Origin: Zanthoxylum bungeanum
Lineage: Eukaryota; Streptophyta; Magnoliopsida; Sapindales; Rutaceae
Direction: 5' to 3'
DNA length: 64,000 nt
NCBI GenBank assembly: GCA_019454045.1
Contig: SKCR01038151.1
Location: 124,001-188,000 of the forward strand
Both the position numbers and the translations under genes were made by a program. Below are positions 11,560 to 21,959 of the stretch, in pieces (within the stretch, counting starts at the first letter, position 1; every line of letters starts with the position of its first letter). The notes beneath the pieces were generated by a model. That model had not been told where the DNA came from and did not search any database. It was given only the letters and a program-made list of their open reading frames with translations.

Positions 11560-13085
11560 GCAATGTGTGACATTGATTAAGTCAAGTGGCTTGAGGCCAT
11601 TAAATCTGAAATAGACTCTATGTATCAGAATCAAGTCTGAGACTTGGTAGATGCATCTGAAGGGATAAAACCAAAAGGCTGCGAGTGGATTTACAAGCGT
11701 AAAACTGATGCTGAAGGCAACATCCAAACCTATAAGGCTAGGTTGGTGGGGAAAGGTTATAGACAAATCCAAGGAATTGACTATGACGAAACCTTCTCAC
11801 ATGTTGCAATGATAAAGTCCATTCGAATTTTACTGGCACTAGCTGCACACTTTGATTATGAGATTTGGCAGATGGATGTCAAAACAGCTTTCCTTAATGG
11901 GAACCTCTTAGAGGAAGTCTATATGATACAACCTAATGGGTTTGCATCTAAGGATGATCATAATAAAGTATGCAAGCTTAAACGATCCATTTATGGACTC
12001 AAGAAAGCCTCCGGAAGTTGGAATATACAATTTGATGAGACAATCAAAGAATTTGACTTCATCAAAATGTAGATGAGCCTTGTGTTTACAGGAAAAGTAG
12101 TGGGAGTGCTGTTGTATTTCTGTATTATATGTCGATGACATATTAATCATCGGGAATGATATTCCCATGATGCAAGCCACTAAGCAATGGTTATCTCAGA
12201 ATTTCTCCATGAAAGATTTGGGAGAAGCACCTACATCCTCCTCGACATTAAGATCTATCGTAATAGATCTAAGAGGTTGTTAGGACTTTCTCAATCTACG
12301 TACATAGATAAAGTTTTGAAAAGATTCAAAATGGAAGATTCCAAAAGAGGTAATTTACCTACTTGTCATGGAATCAAATTATCTAAGAGCAATGTCCACA
12401 TACTCATTCAGATAGAGAGCGTATGAGTAGAATCCATTATGCTTCAGTAATAGGATCGATCATGTACGCCATGCCATGTACAAGACATGATGTCTCTTAT
12501 GCTCTTAGCATAACGAGCAGGTATCAGACAAATCCTGGTGATCAACACTGGGTACCTGTCAAAATAATCCTCAAGTATCTGAGAAGAACTAAGGATGTGT
12601 TTTTGACATACGAAGATTGTTCTGAGATGAAAGTCATTGGTTACTGTGATGCGAGCTTTCAGACCGATAAGAATGACAGCAGATCACAAACATGATATCT
12701 ATTTACTTTGAATAGCGGAGCTGTCAGTTGGAAAAGCTCAAAGGAGTCAACTATAGCGGACTCCACCACTGAAGCTGAGTATATTGCAGCATCTGAGGCA
12801 GCTAAAGAAGCAGTCTGGATAAAGAAGTTCATCACGGAACTGTAAGTGCTTCCCGTGATAGAGAATGGCGTCACGATGTATTGTGACAACATGGGCGCCA
12901 TTGCTCAATCAAAGGAACCAAGGTCCCACCAGAAATCCAAGTATGTACTCAGACGATTTCATCTCATCAAGGAGATTGTTGAGAGAAAATAAGTTATTAT
13001 AGAGAAATTACCCACATAAGATAATCTTGCAGATTCTCTAACTAAAGGGTTGACTCAACAAAAGCATGATAGGCACACCCGATAG
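11560..13085 (+). pseudogene. copia reverse transcriptase - RNase H, degenerate
   Basis: RT motifs include GCEWIYKRK, YKARLVGKGY, QMDVKTAFLNG (near 11870) and SIYGLKKAS. The catalytic YVDD-coding bases are present near 12130 but out of frame because of a 1-nt indel. The connection domain (LGLSQSTYIDKVL) and RNase H (DASFQTDKND, TEAEYIAASEA, YCDN) follow, with stops near 12693, 12843 and 12990. The domain ends about 50 bp before the 3' LTR, as expected for Ty1/copia. Confidence 0.88.
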
Positions 13086-13119
13086 TATGGTGTCCAGATT
13101 CATACTAGTTGGTTATAGT

Positions 13120-13132
13120 GCAAGTGAGAGAT
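13120..13132 (+). other. Polypurine tract of copia element I
   Basis: A purine-rich GTGAGAGAT-like stretch lies directly before the TGTTAGGG of the 3' LTR, the position of the plus-strand primer. The related copy at 15126-15136 reads GTGGGAGAT. Confidence 0.7.
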
Positions 13133-14069
13133 TGTTAGGGATATGCCCTATACCCAACTTGTGGATGGGCTATATGTACATGTATTTGTAATATTTTCAT
13201 TAATTAATAAAATGACAATCTTTATTATACATGTCTTACATAACTTATATGAATCATCAACACTGTAATAAAGCCCTTGGAGTAATAAGACGATGGCTTT
13301 CACGCCTTATGAGAATCATTACTCTTAAATGTTCCTAGTCATAGTTTTGTGAATAATCTAGGCATTCACAAAGCGGAGAGACTAGCATGATGATATGATC
13401 CGCCCTTAAGTGGGGTAGCCGATCTCATAGGCTACTAATGGAGATCCGTCCGCTTGGTGTATCACATGGATGCATGAGTTGCTCGTGTCCATCGAACTGA
13501 CCACCGAAAGTTTTCATATGGAGTGTTTATCCCATTTTTCTGTGAGAACTTTCATGTATCGATTATATGATTAGTCCTTAGACTTGAGGTCTTTTCAATC
13601 TTATGTGTGGATCAAATAAATTTGATATTCTCCTTCCCCAGTTCAAAATATCCAGTCATATGGGTATGATTGTGTCATTTGTTGAAACAGATGAAGTTTG
13701 TAAAGATACAATAGAGAATCGCCACTCTCTTGGATAATATTTTCTTATAAGAGGAGTATTCCAGTTCGCGGGTTGATATGTGTGATCAGTGCTTGAGACT
13801 GTGCCCACAACAGAAGAATCATGTGAGATTCTTGGGTTAGCACGATTTATGACACGATCAACATCATACCTTTGACCATATGGGTAGACACTTTCCGTAC
13901 CCTAGGTCAATAGGTGGGGATACAGTGAGGTGATGGATCGTATCAAATGTAAATCACATACAGAATCAGTATATATATCTTTCCTTCTCATTTGGGGGCC
14001 TTGGCATATTGCTAGATGTCAACCTTGGTCATTGAAATCGAACGACCATCTGATCGGAGGATAATTTAC
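13133..14069 (+). repeat. 3' LTR of copia element I, truncated
   Basis: It matches the first ~920 bp of the 5' LTR, then stops after GGATAATTTA and joins inverted LTR sequence at about 14070. The missing part corresponds to roughly 6840-7822. Confidence 0.9.
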
Positions 14070-15072
14070 AAATCCCTAAGCCACTATGGAACCTCATAAA
14101 TGATTTGTTCAATAATTAAACACATTGAACCATTTATGAACAATTCCTACAAGCTCAATATATATGTTGTTAAATTTGTACTGTGCAATGTTAACCATTG
14201 ATTTCGACTTTGTTGTGTGTGACCTTTTGGGTTCCCCTCAAGTTGGACATGAAATGAATCGTGATAATTTAATCGAACATAAATTATCCTCTGATTAGAT
14301 GGTCGTTTGATTTCAATGACCAAGGTTGACATCTAGCAACATGCCAAGGCCCCCAATGAAAAGGAAAGATATATATATACCCATTCTGTATGTGATTTAC
14401 ATATGATACGGTCCCTCGCCTCACTGTATCCCCACCGTTTGACCTAGCGTATGGAAAATGTCTACCCATATAGTCAAAGGTATGATGTTGATAGTGTCTT
14501 GAATCGTGCTAACCCAAGAATCTCACATGATTTTTCCACTGCGGCCACAGTCTTAAGCACTGATCACACATATCAACCCGCGAACTGGAATACTACTCTT
14601 ATAAGAAAATATTATCTGAGAGAGTGGTGATTCTCTGTTGTATCTTTACAAACTTCATTTGTTTCAACAAATGACCCAATCATACCCTTATGACCGGATC
14701 TTTTGAACTAGGGAAGGAGAATATCAAAGTTATTTGATCCACACATAAGATTGTAAAGACCTCAAGTCTAAGGACTAGTCATACAATCGATACATGAAAG
14801 TTCTCACAGACACATGGGATAAACACTCCATGTGAAAACTTTCGGCTGTCAGTTTGATGGACACAAGCAACTCATGCATCAATATGATACACCAAGCAGA
14901 CAGATCTCCACTAGTAGCCTAGGATTATCATATCATCATGCTAGTCTCTCCGCTTTGTGAATGCCCAGATTATTCACAAAACTATGACTAGGAACTTTTA
15001 AGAGTAATGATTCTCATAAGGTGTGGAAGCCATCATCTTATTACTCCAATGGCTTTATTACACTGTTTGATG
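14070..15072 (-). repeat. Right piece of the split minus-strand family I LTR
   Basis: Reverse complement of LTR positions equivalent to about 7030 down to 6050. With 5132-5913 it makes up most of one minus-strand LTR. It ends at an ACTGTTTGATGA stretch, where polarity flips. Confidence 0.88.
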
Positions 15073-15277
15073 ATAGACATACCCAAGAGTATGGTGTCCA
15101 GATTCATACTAGTTGGATATAGTGCATGTGGGAGATTGTTAGGGATATGCCCTATACCCAACTTATGGATGGGCTATATGTACATGTATTTGTAATATTT
15201 TCATTAATTAATAAATTGGCAATCTTTATTATATGTGTCTTACATAACTTATATGAATCATCAAACACTGTATTAAA
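15073..15277 (+). repeat. Inverted segment: internal tail, PPT and LTR head of family I
   Basis: 15073-15136 matches the end of the copia I internal region (GTCCAGATTCATACTAGTTG) plus PPT. 15137-15277 matches the first ~140 bp of the LTR in plus orientation. The left neighbour stops at the same LTR position in minus orientation. Turning this block round would restore a continuous minus-strand LTR plus its internal tail. An inversion of about 200 bp is therefore the simplest reading; an independent plus-strand fragment is the alternative. Confidence 0.7.
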
Positions 15278-15681
15278 ATCTACATCCTCAAAATGAAGAT
15301 TTTGGAGCATGCATTGCACATATGTTTGAAGAAGAGCTACCCAAGCCGTTCATACCAACCACAGAGGATGAAGGCCTACAAACAGACATATCTTTACACA
15401 CTCAGGTTGACACTTATGGAGCATGCATTACGCATATGTCAGATGAAGAGCTGATTGTAGAAATGTTAAAATACATATGTGAAGAAAAGGTGGAGCAAAG
15501 AGCAGGACAAATGGACGAGCAAATGTCTGACCACATTGAAGATCTCATGTATTCAGGAGAAACATCATTGTATTGGGGAGTACAAATAAAAGACACCGCC
15601 CAAAAGCTTGACCAAATGACACTCTCATTCAAAGTCAAGCACCATACGAGACCTCCTGATTTTCTTTCTTTCTTTTCATGA
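15277..15681 (+). CDS. Unrecognised ORF, 5'-truncated, acidic, with two related 38-residue units
   Basis: The open frame starts at the junction with the copia fragment (no upstream Met needed; first ATG 15322, 119 aa) and stops at TGA 15679-15681. GACIAHMFEEEL and GACITHMSDEEL lie 38 codons apart, so the N-terminal part is a diverged duplication. The remainder is rich in Glu, Asp, Met and Gln, with no signal peptide or membrane segment. It lies upstream of the TTAGCGCT...GGGAGGCAAC stretch (15873) also found after integrase in the Athila element at 58 kb, so it is probably element sequence replacing or following pol. The function is unknown. Confidence 0.4.
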   Translation, partial: NLHPQNEDFGACIAHMFEEELPKPFIPTTEDEGLQTDISLHTQVDTYGACITHMSDEELIVEMLKYICEEKVEQRAGQMDEQMSDHIEDLMYSGETSLYWGVQIKDTAQKLDQMTLSFKVKHHTRPPDFLSFFS

Positions 15682-15986
15682 ACCACTGGAGCAACAAAGC
15701 TTAAGAAGGTGGCTCGAGCACCAAGTCAGATAAAATTCTTTTGGCCACCTCACCGTTGGAAGAGACTCTTCAAAAGCAACGCTCATGGATTGTCTTTAAT
15801 AGGACATCCAAAATCACACTGAAACCTCCTTGATGGATGGACTTCAGTCACTGCTGGCTGAAGACGAAAAATTTAGCGCTAGAGGGGAGGCAACCTATGC
15901 AAAATTTTTATTTTTATTTAAAATTCAATTTTTGTATTTTGTTTATACATGCTGTAGAATTTTTAATTTTGTGTGTTATTTTTGTA

Positions 15987-16137
15987 GGAAAAAGCACAAA
16001 CAGAGCATTTAAGGCAGAACAAGACAGAATGAATGGTGTTAGACAATCACAAAGAATAGATGTAATTCATTGGTGGTGGTTGAGTAAGGAATGAATTCTT
16101 GATACACATCCTAATGGATTTATATACCACGAGTGGC
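15987..16137 (+). pseudogene. Decayed copy of the cysteine-rich nucleic-acid-binding-like ORF
   Basis: Aligns by eye with 58339-58550, the second half of the intact ORF. Shared anchors are GGAAAAAGCAC at the start, AATTCATT, TTGAGTAAGGA (16080 vs about 58487) and a CATCC...GGAT end encoding a T-H-P-x-G-like stretch. The first ~200 bp of the ORF are missing, internal bases are deleted and the Cys codons are largely lost. It has the same position and order relative to LOG as at 58 kb. Confidence 0.65.
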
Positions 16138-16377
16138 GTATCGCGTATATAATTCTGTTGCCTTAAATAATTGCTTTGATGTTGTGATTTCCTTTATTCT
16201 CGCCGACAAGATTTATACTTTTTGACTTTCACTTCACGATTTATTTTAACGTTCATCTAATAATTGTCATTTGGCAGGTACTAGTGCTATTATTACTCAC
16301 CCTTTTTCATGATCTATAAATTCAGCTCGTCATTCTTCTCTTCGACACATCCAGATAAAAATTCAGAAAAGAGAGAA

Positions 16378-16740
16378 ATGGAAACTACTTCCAAGCGACA
16401 AGTTACTCATTTCTGTGTGTTTTTTGGATCTAATTGTGGGTCCAAACCAGAATTTATAGAGGCCGTAAAAGAATTGGGAAGAGTTATTGTAGAATGAAAC
16501 ATGCACTTAGTATATGGCAGTGGCAATCTTGGTTTGATGGGATGTGTTTCAAAAGCTGTGCAAGAAGGTGTCATCCATATTTTGGGAATCATTCCAAAAC
16601 CATTAGCAGATACAGACCTCATCAGAGACTCAAATGGTGAGGAATGCATTTTCTCGAGCATGTCTGAACAACTTATTGAAATGGTCAATCATGCTGATGC
16701 TTTCATTGCTTAACCAGGCGGCTAGGCACGTTGGAAGAAT
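16378..16740 (+). pseudogene. LOG-like cytokinin riboside 5'-monophosphate phosphoribohydrolase pseudogene, 3'-truncated
   Basis: The start ATG at 16378 corresponds to the start of the intact copy at 58951. It is collinear without gaps for 115 codons, with about 73 identical residues (roughly 63%, counted by eye). It keeps GNLGLMG and LGIIPKPLA. It is inactivated by a stop at codon 40 (TGA 16495-16497), a stop at codon 112 just before PGG, a 1-nt loss within the PGGxGTxxE motif, loss of the Arg of MSER (reads MSEQ) and truncation at 16740. Introns are absent, as in the intact copy. The gap-free register despite strong divergence suggests a long coding history before decay. Confidence 0.88.
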
Positions 16741-17740
16741 ATTCACCCAATTACATAATACAATAAAGAAACCTCATTAACATTGAGGGGAATTGGTGAG
16801 AAGAGAATTCAAGAGTCATGAGATAAAGGTTGGACACGCAGGTCCAATTTAATAAATTCTAAATTTATTACAACAATTTCCAAAATTGCCCCACCCATCT
16901 AATATACATCCGATATATATTATTCATACAATACATCCATGTATTCACACAAAGCATGTTATTCAATCAATCTAATCCAATTAATTAATCTTTGAATTAA
17001 ATGATCATCCAATGTTCAAACAACGATTTGATTTGCGCGAGTCCAAATCGTTTAAGATAAGTACTCAAAGTGCGTATTCTTAGATTATATCGAACTATAA
17101 TTTTAAATCCGATTTAATTTGTATTCAATACTAATTCCTATTTAATTTCCAATTAAATAATTACACTTTATTATTGTGCTTTACTTACGACTTAGATTCT
17201 AAATCTAATCTTAATGGGTCTCAAAGGCCCAATTAACATCCAATGTCAATTTAATTAAAGTCCAATGGGCTTTTAATTAATTCATAAGGCATGGGCTTTG
17301 GCCAAAGTGGGTTCAACCCAAATGCCAAGGCCCAATAAAGGAATCACCTTATTTGCCATAAAACTAATTTCGGCCCATTTGCCCAATTAAATATTTAAAG
17401 GCCCATTTATTATATTTGGACTTTATGGAATGGTTTTAGGCCCAATTTGGATCCAATCCAATTGTCCTAAACCAACTTGGCCCAACCAAGTCCATAAGAC
17501 CCAAATATTACATCAATAGCCCAATTCCAAATTGAAGCCTAATTAATTAAATTCCAATATTCCAAATATCATAATTTTTTAATTAAAGTATATAGCCATA
17601 ATTAATTAGTTAAATTAACATTTCCAAAACACCAAATTAATTAATTAATCATGCTTTATCATTTTCAGTACATGTCCTACATATTGAAGCAAAAAATCAA
17701 CTCATAACATTCTTCTCCTCATAAGATACAAACTTGTTAG
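16741..17740 (-). other. Leader of a minus-strand copia element (family II/III), fragment
   Basis: Reverse complement of about 48150-49130, the leader of the copia element at 45830. Shared landmarks are CCTCAATGTAAATGAGG-like bases next to 16790, GGACCTGC, and dense GGCCCA motifs. Gag and pol of this element are not present; the fragment is cut at 16740. Confidence 0.8.
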
Positions 17741-18337
17741 GCCATTTTAACGGGACGAGTTTATGTCTTATGCCGATTGAGCCAAAAGTTTTCAAAATGC
17801 CGATGGGCCATTTTGTGTTTGGCCCCCTAACATTTGAAGTTGTTTAGCCACATTATCGCAAAAGTGTAAACAGTTGGGCCTTTTTCAACTGGGGCATTTG
17901 CACCTCGCAATAATGATTGAATGCTTTGAAATGATAATGGGCCAACTTGTATGAAAACCATGATGGGCTTAGAAAGTCCAAACATGATCCAAATATTCCA
18001 GAAGCATGAGTCTGATATCAGCAATGGCTTTCATTTCATTCCAGAAGATACGCCTTGTTATGACTATTTGTATACTTTTGGATATCTGCAAGTCCATCCC
18101 CAAAACCGTGATTACCAAAGGCCCAATTCGGCATTTCTAGACAATGACACGATCCCATAATAGGCTTCGTCCATGTTGTAAATGGGCAGTCTTTGTCTTT
18201 TACTGATTGAATAGACTGAGGTACAAGGTTCACCTTTGTAGCGTAGGAGAGAACGATTTTGCGTACCCTACATTGGTACATAAAATAAGCCATACCTAGG
18301 ACAAAAATGGACTTACCATGAATATGGGAGGAATAAG
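17741..18337. other. Unassigned segment between copia leader and LTR
   Basis: About 600 bp with no match to the other leader copies and no convincing ORF (short frames only). It contains repeated GATGGGCC/AATGGGCC-like words. The primer site expected next to the LTR end at 18338 is not recognisable. It may be diverged leader or a small insertion. Confidence 0.4.
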
Positions 18338-19867
18338 TGTTGGGGTTCTCCTATCCATGCCAAGGATCTATTAAGCATAAATATGTGTGAATAATCAATG
18401 AAGTTTGTGGAAAAATGACTTACATTGATCGCTATTGGATGTTGAGATAATAAAATTTCCAACCGTTATGTAGTGCTCCAAGCTCTCCTTTGTATGAATG
18501 GTTTTAGCTCCAAGCTTGATCTTTGAATTCCAAACACAATGGGATAGTTTCCCTATCACTTTTGTAGACTCTTTAATGTGCTAGCAATGGAAAAATTTTT
18601 GCAACAAATCTTCCCTTTGGTAGAGAGCAACTCTCGGCATCTTGGAGAAAGAGAGGGAGTGAGTTTCGGCCTTGGTGAAAAAAAAATGAGAGAGTGAGAA
18701 GTGTTTTGATTTTCCAAAATCAAGTAAACTAATACCAAACTTCAAAAGTTAGTATAAAGTCAATCACACATCAAAAGAAATAAGGTAATGTGTTTTTACA
18801 AGTCAAACCAACTAACAACTTTCATCACCATAAAGTAAGTGTATTGAAAGTGATGTGACTAGTGGGCCCCACTTTAATTCAAAATCCAAGTGGGCCCTCA
18901 CAAACAAAACACATTTCGGGCTCGGGTTTCGTTAATTCTGAATTACGAATTTTTCAATCCGCGACTTAATTAAATCAATTTAATTAAATAATAATGCCTC
19001 ACAAAATTATTATGAAGTCGCTCGTGAATTAATTCTAAATTAATTCGTTCGCCCGAATTAAAATCCAATTTTAATTCCGCTTTGAAATCTAATTTCATTT
19101 AATATATCGAATATATTATTTAATTGATTAATTCCAATTAATCGTTCTCTCTCTACTAATAGATTTTACCAGATAATTCTTGTCGCAGTTAATCCTAGAT
19201 TAATTTTCTCCTCTCTCATATTATCCTAGATTAAATCTGTTTGAGTCAAACGTCATCGGTTAATCTTTGGGAAGCGACCCAAGAGATCCCTGGATATGTT
19301 GGCAGTAAATACGGTCATCAGACTATCCGAATACGTGCGTACCCGGTACCACGTTCCTACCAATTTACATGACATGGTTGGCTTCTAGCAAAGCATCGTG
19401 CCTTCCCAATTCTCCAGAAATATTCTTTAAAGGAACATATAATCTTTGTCAGGCGTAGTATACATAGTATTGCGTATTACGATCCAGTATCATATGTCAC
19501 ATGCAAGGACTGGGGCTGGAATTGTGTCCTGCCTCGTACGAAGCATATTCGGATCGCTGATAACTAGTCTCTATAATCGGATAATCATGACCTAGTCATA
19601 TTATCCGATGACTACAGTACTTAAGAGTACTAGTTCCGTATCCTACGTGATCATCATCTCCATATGACTGAAGTGATACTCCATCTTGACATCACACCAC
19701 CAATACATTATTCTCAGTATACCCAGAAGAGCGTACACAGAACCTGTTAAAGCCCCGGACGACCAAAACCAAGTATACTGATTGTCGCAAGTATTAGCGA
19801 TGCAAGTCTCAGGTTAAGATCAAATACACCTACCCTGATTCGGATTCCCATAGACACATAGTCACCT
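18338..19867 (-). repeat. Minus-strand copia LTR, left piece (split by insertion)
   Basis: Begins TGTTGGGGTTCTCC, the reverse of an LTR end. It continues through sequences matching the reverse of 47819 back to about 46250, and is interrupted at CATAGTCACCT by another element at 19868. The rest is at 29804-30163; together they give an LTR of about 1.9 kb. Confidence 0.85.
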
Positions 19868-21934
19868 TGTTGGAGTCTCTAAGGTCCAAGGATCATTATC
19901 AAGCAATGAAAACAAGTGAATACACAAAGGAGAATGGCGAAATCATACTCACAATGAACGGATTGGATGCTATGAAGAACAAAACATTTTCTTTCCCTCT
20001 TTTGGAAGTCAGGCAGTGAGCATTCGGCAGTGTGCAGTCCACGGTTTTTCTTCCTCAAAATCGGTCCAAGCTCCAAGCCTTAGGGGTGGTGATTCATGCT
20101 CACAAGTTGGTTTCCCTATCACCTTTGAATGTCCTCATTTGGGTGCTAGCACTAGGTGATTTTGGCCACAAAAACCACCATTTTCTCACTGTAATTTTCG
20201 GTAAAACCAGTAGGTTTTGGAGAAGAAAACTCAGCCCCTTGGGCGTGAGATGCAAGAGAAGAGAGAGAGAGAAAAAGTTTGTTTTTGGCTCCAAAAGAAA
20301 AACGTGAACCAAAAAGAGATAAAATGTGTATATATAGATAAATTGTTTTTCCAAAAAAATTTAAACATATACCTAATACCACTTTCAAAGTCAACAAAAA
20401 TTTGGCTCCAAAAATGGCATTAATTGCTTCCACCAACTCATATCAATCACAAGTGACAACTAGTCACATCACTCAAAGTGACATGTGATTTGACGCTTGA
20501 TGCGACTAGCGATTTGACGCTTGATTTGACTTACGTGCCGCACTCGAATTCGAAATGCGAATGCGCTCGCAAACAATTCCGGGCTCGGGTTCACTAATTC
20601 CAAATTAACAAATTTTCCATTGCGACGCAATTAAATGATTATACCTAGCGAAATCACTATTCACGTCGCTAACGAATTAATTCTAAATTAACTCTTTCGC
20701 CCGAATTAAAATCCGATTTTAATTCCGCGTCGAAATCCAATTTCTTATAATATATCAAATATAATTACTCAATCGATTAATTCCAAATTAATCGTTTCTC
20801 TCTTTATTGATATTTTATCCCAGATAAAATATCTCCGCAATTAATCCCAATTAATTCTTCTCTCGTCTAATTAATCCCAGATTAATTAAAGTGCGAGTCA
20901 TACGTCATCGGTGAATCTTCGGGAAGCGACCCATGAGATCCCTGGATATGTTGGCAGTAAATCGGTCGTCGGACTATCCGAACACGTAAGTACCTATCTA
21001 CTACGTTTTACCGATTTACAAGACAAGGTGGCTTCTAGCAAAGCGCCATGCCTACCCAATTCTCCAGAAACATGCTTACAGGAATAAGCGATCTATATCA
21101 GGCGTAGTATACGTAGTATTGCGTATGTCGATCCAGTATCGGATGATCACGTGCTAGCCTGGGGCTGGAGTTTGTGTCGCCCCGTACGAAGCACATGTCG
21201 GATGTCTGAGTAACTAGTCTCTATAATCGGATAATCATGACCTTGTCATAATATCCCGATAGATGCAGCATTTACGAGACCAGCCCGTATCCTACGTGAC
21301 CATCATCTCCACTATGACTGGAGTGACACTTCCGTCTTGACATCACACCCAACACACTACGATTCTCAATATACCCAGCATAGGCGTACACAGAACCTGT
21401 TAAAGCCCTGGACGACCGCAACCAAAGTATATTGATTGTCGCAAGTATTAGCGGTGCAAGTCTCAGGTTAAGACCAAATACACCTACCCTGATTTCGGAC
21501 TTCCATAGACACATAGTCATACTACCAATGGAATTCCGAGGGGTCTATCCAGAGCGAAGCTGTTTCCCGTACCATCGGTAAAACACAACCTCCTATTACA
21601 CTTGCATGAGTATCCTATAACCCAAATATATGAGAACTATGTTATTGTGCCTCACAACGCGCACAAGTGTAATACTAGTCTTTTACGCATTTATCGATGT
21701 CCAATCTCGATAGCTCTCACTAGGGATATTTAATGATTATATCCTTCGTGGACTGATACTGTCTCATATCATTCTCAATCCAGGAACTAATCATAGGGAC
21801 CTCCTATCATTTATACATCTAGGTGATCTAATCACAAATGATAAGAGTGCAATCTCCTTTGTCACATAGTTAATTTGTACAATAACACCATGATCTGTAT
21901 AAATAGTGACGCTGTGGGTCATAATTGTCCAACA
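19868..21934 (-). repeat. 3' LTR of copia element III
   Basis: Reads TGTTGGAGTCTC ... AATTGTCCAACA on the plus strand, and is closely similar to 27791-29803. Its outer (minus-strand 5') end is followed by the reverse of a purine tract. Confidence 0.92.
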
Positions 21935-21956
21935 ATCTCCCACTTGGCCTATAGCC
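21935..21956 (-). other. Polypurine tract and RNase H end of copia element III
   Basis: ATCTCCCACTTGGCCTATAG on the plus strand is the reverse of the CTATAGGCCAAGTGGGAGAT that precedes the 3' LTR at 63272. Confidence 0.85.
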
Positions 21957-21959
21957 TGT

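Larger units (their letters stand above)
5914..14069 (+). mobile_element. Ty1/copia element I (plus strand), 3' LTR truncated
   Basis: The order is 5' LTR 5914-7822, PBS 7824, long leader, gag, protease, integrase, RT, RNase H, PPT, 3' LTR from 13133. Integrase preceding RT defines Ty1/copia. The inserted copy lies inside an older inverted LTR of the same family. A deletion at the right junction removed the last ~1 kb of its 3' LTR, the right-hand target duplication and ~13-18 bp of the target. Coding frames carry many stops and frameshifts, so the element is not autonomous. A CCCCC/GCCCC flank at 5909-5913 is the likely left target duplication. Confidence 0.9.
15840..16740 (+). mobile_element. 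Remnant of an old LOG-carrying Athila-like element
   Basis: Collinear with about 58030-59320. The shared order is TTAGCGCT...GGGAGGCAAC, a T-rich acceptor-like stretch, cysteine-rich ORF remnant, CTAATAATTGTCATTTGGCA, TATAAATTCAGC, then LOG. It ends abruptly at about 16740, where minus-strand copia leader sequence begins. Confidence 0.75.

Noticed and set aside
19879..20436. Overlapping short ORFs on both strands, repeated at 28006-28373
   Set aside because: They are LTR sequence; the repeat reflects the two LTRs of copia III, not conserved genes.
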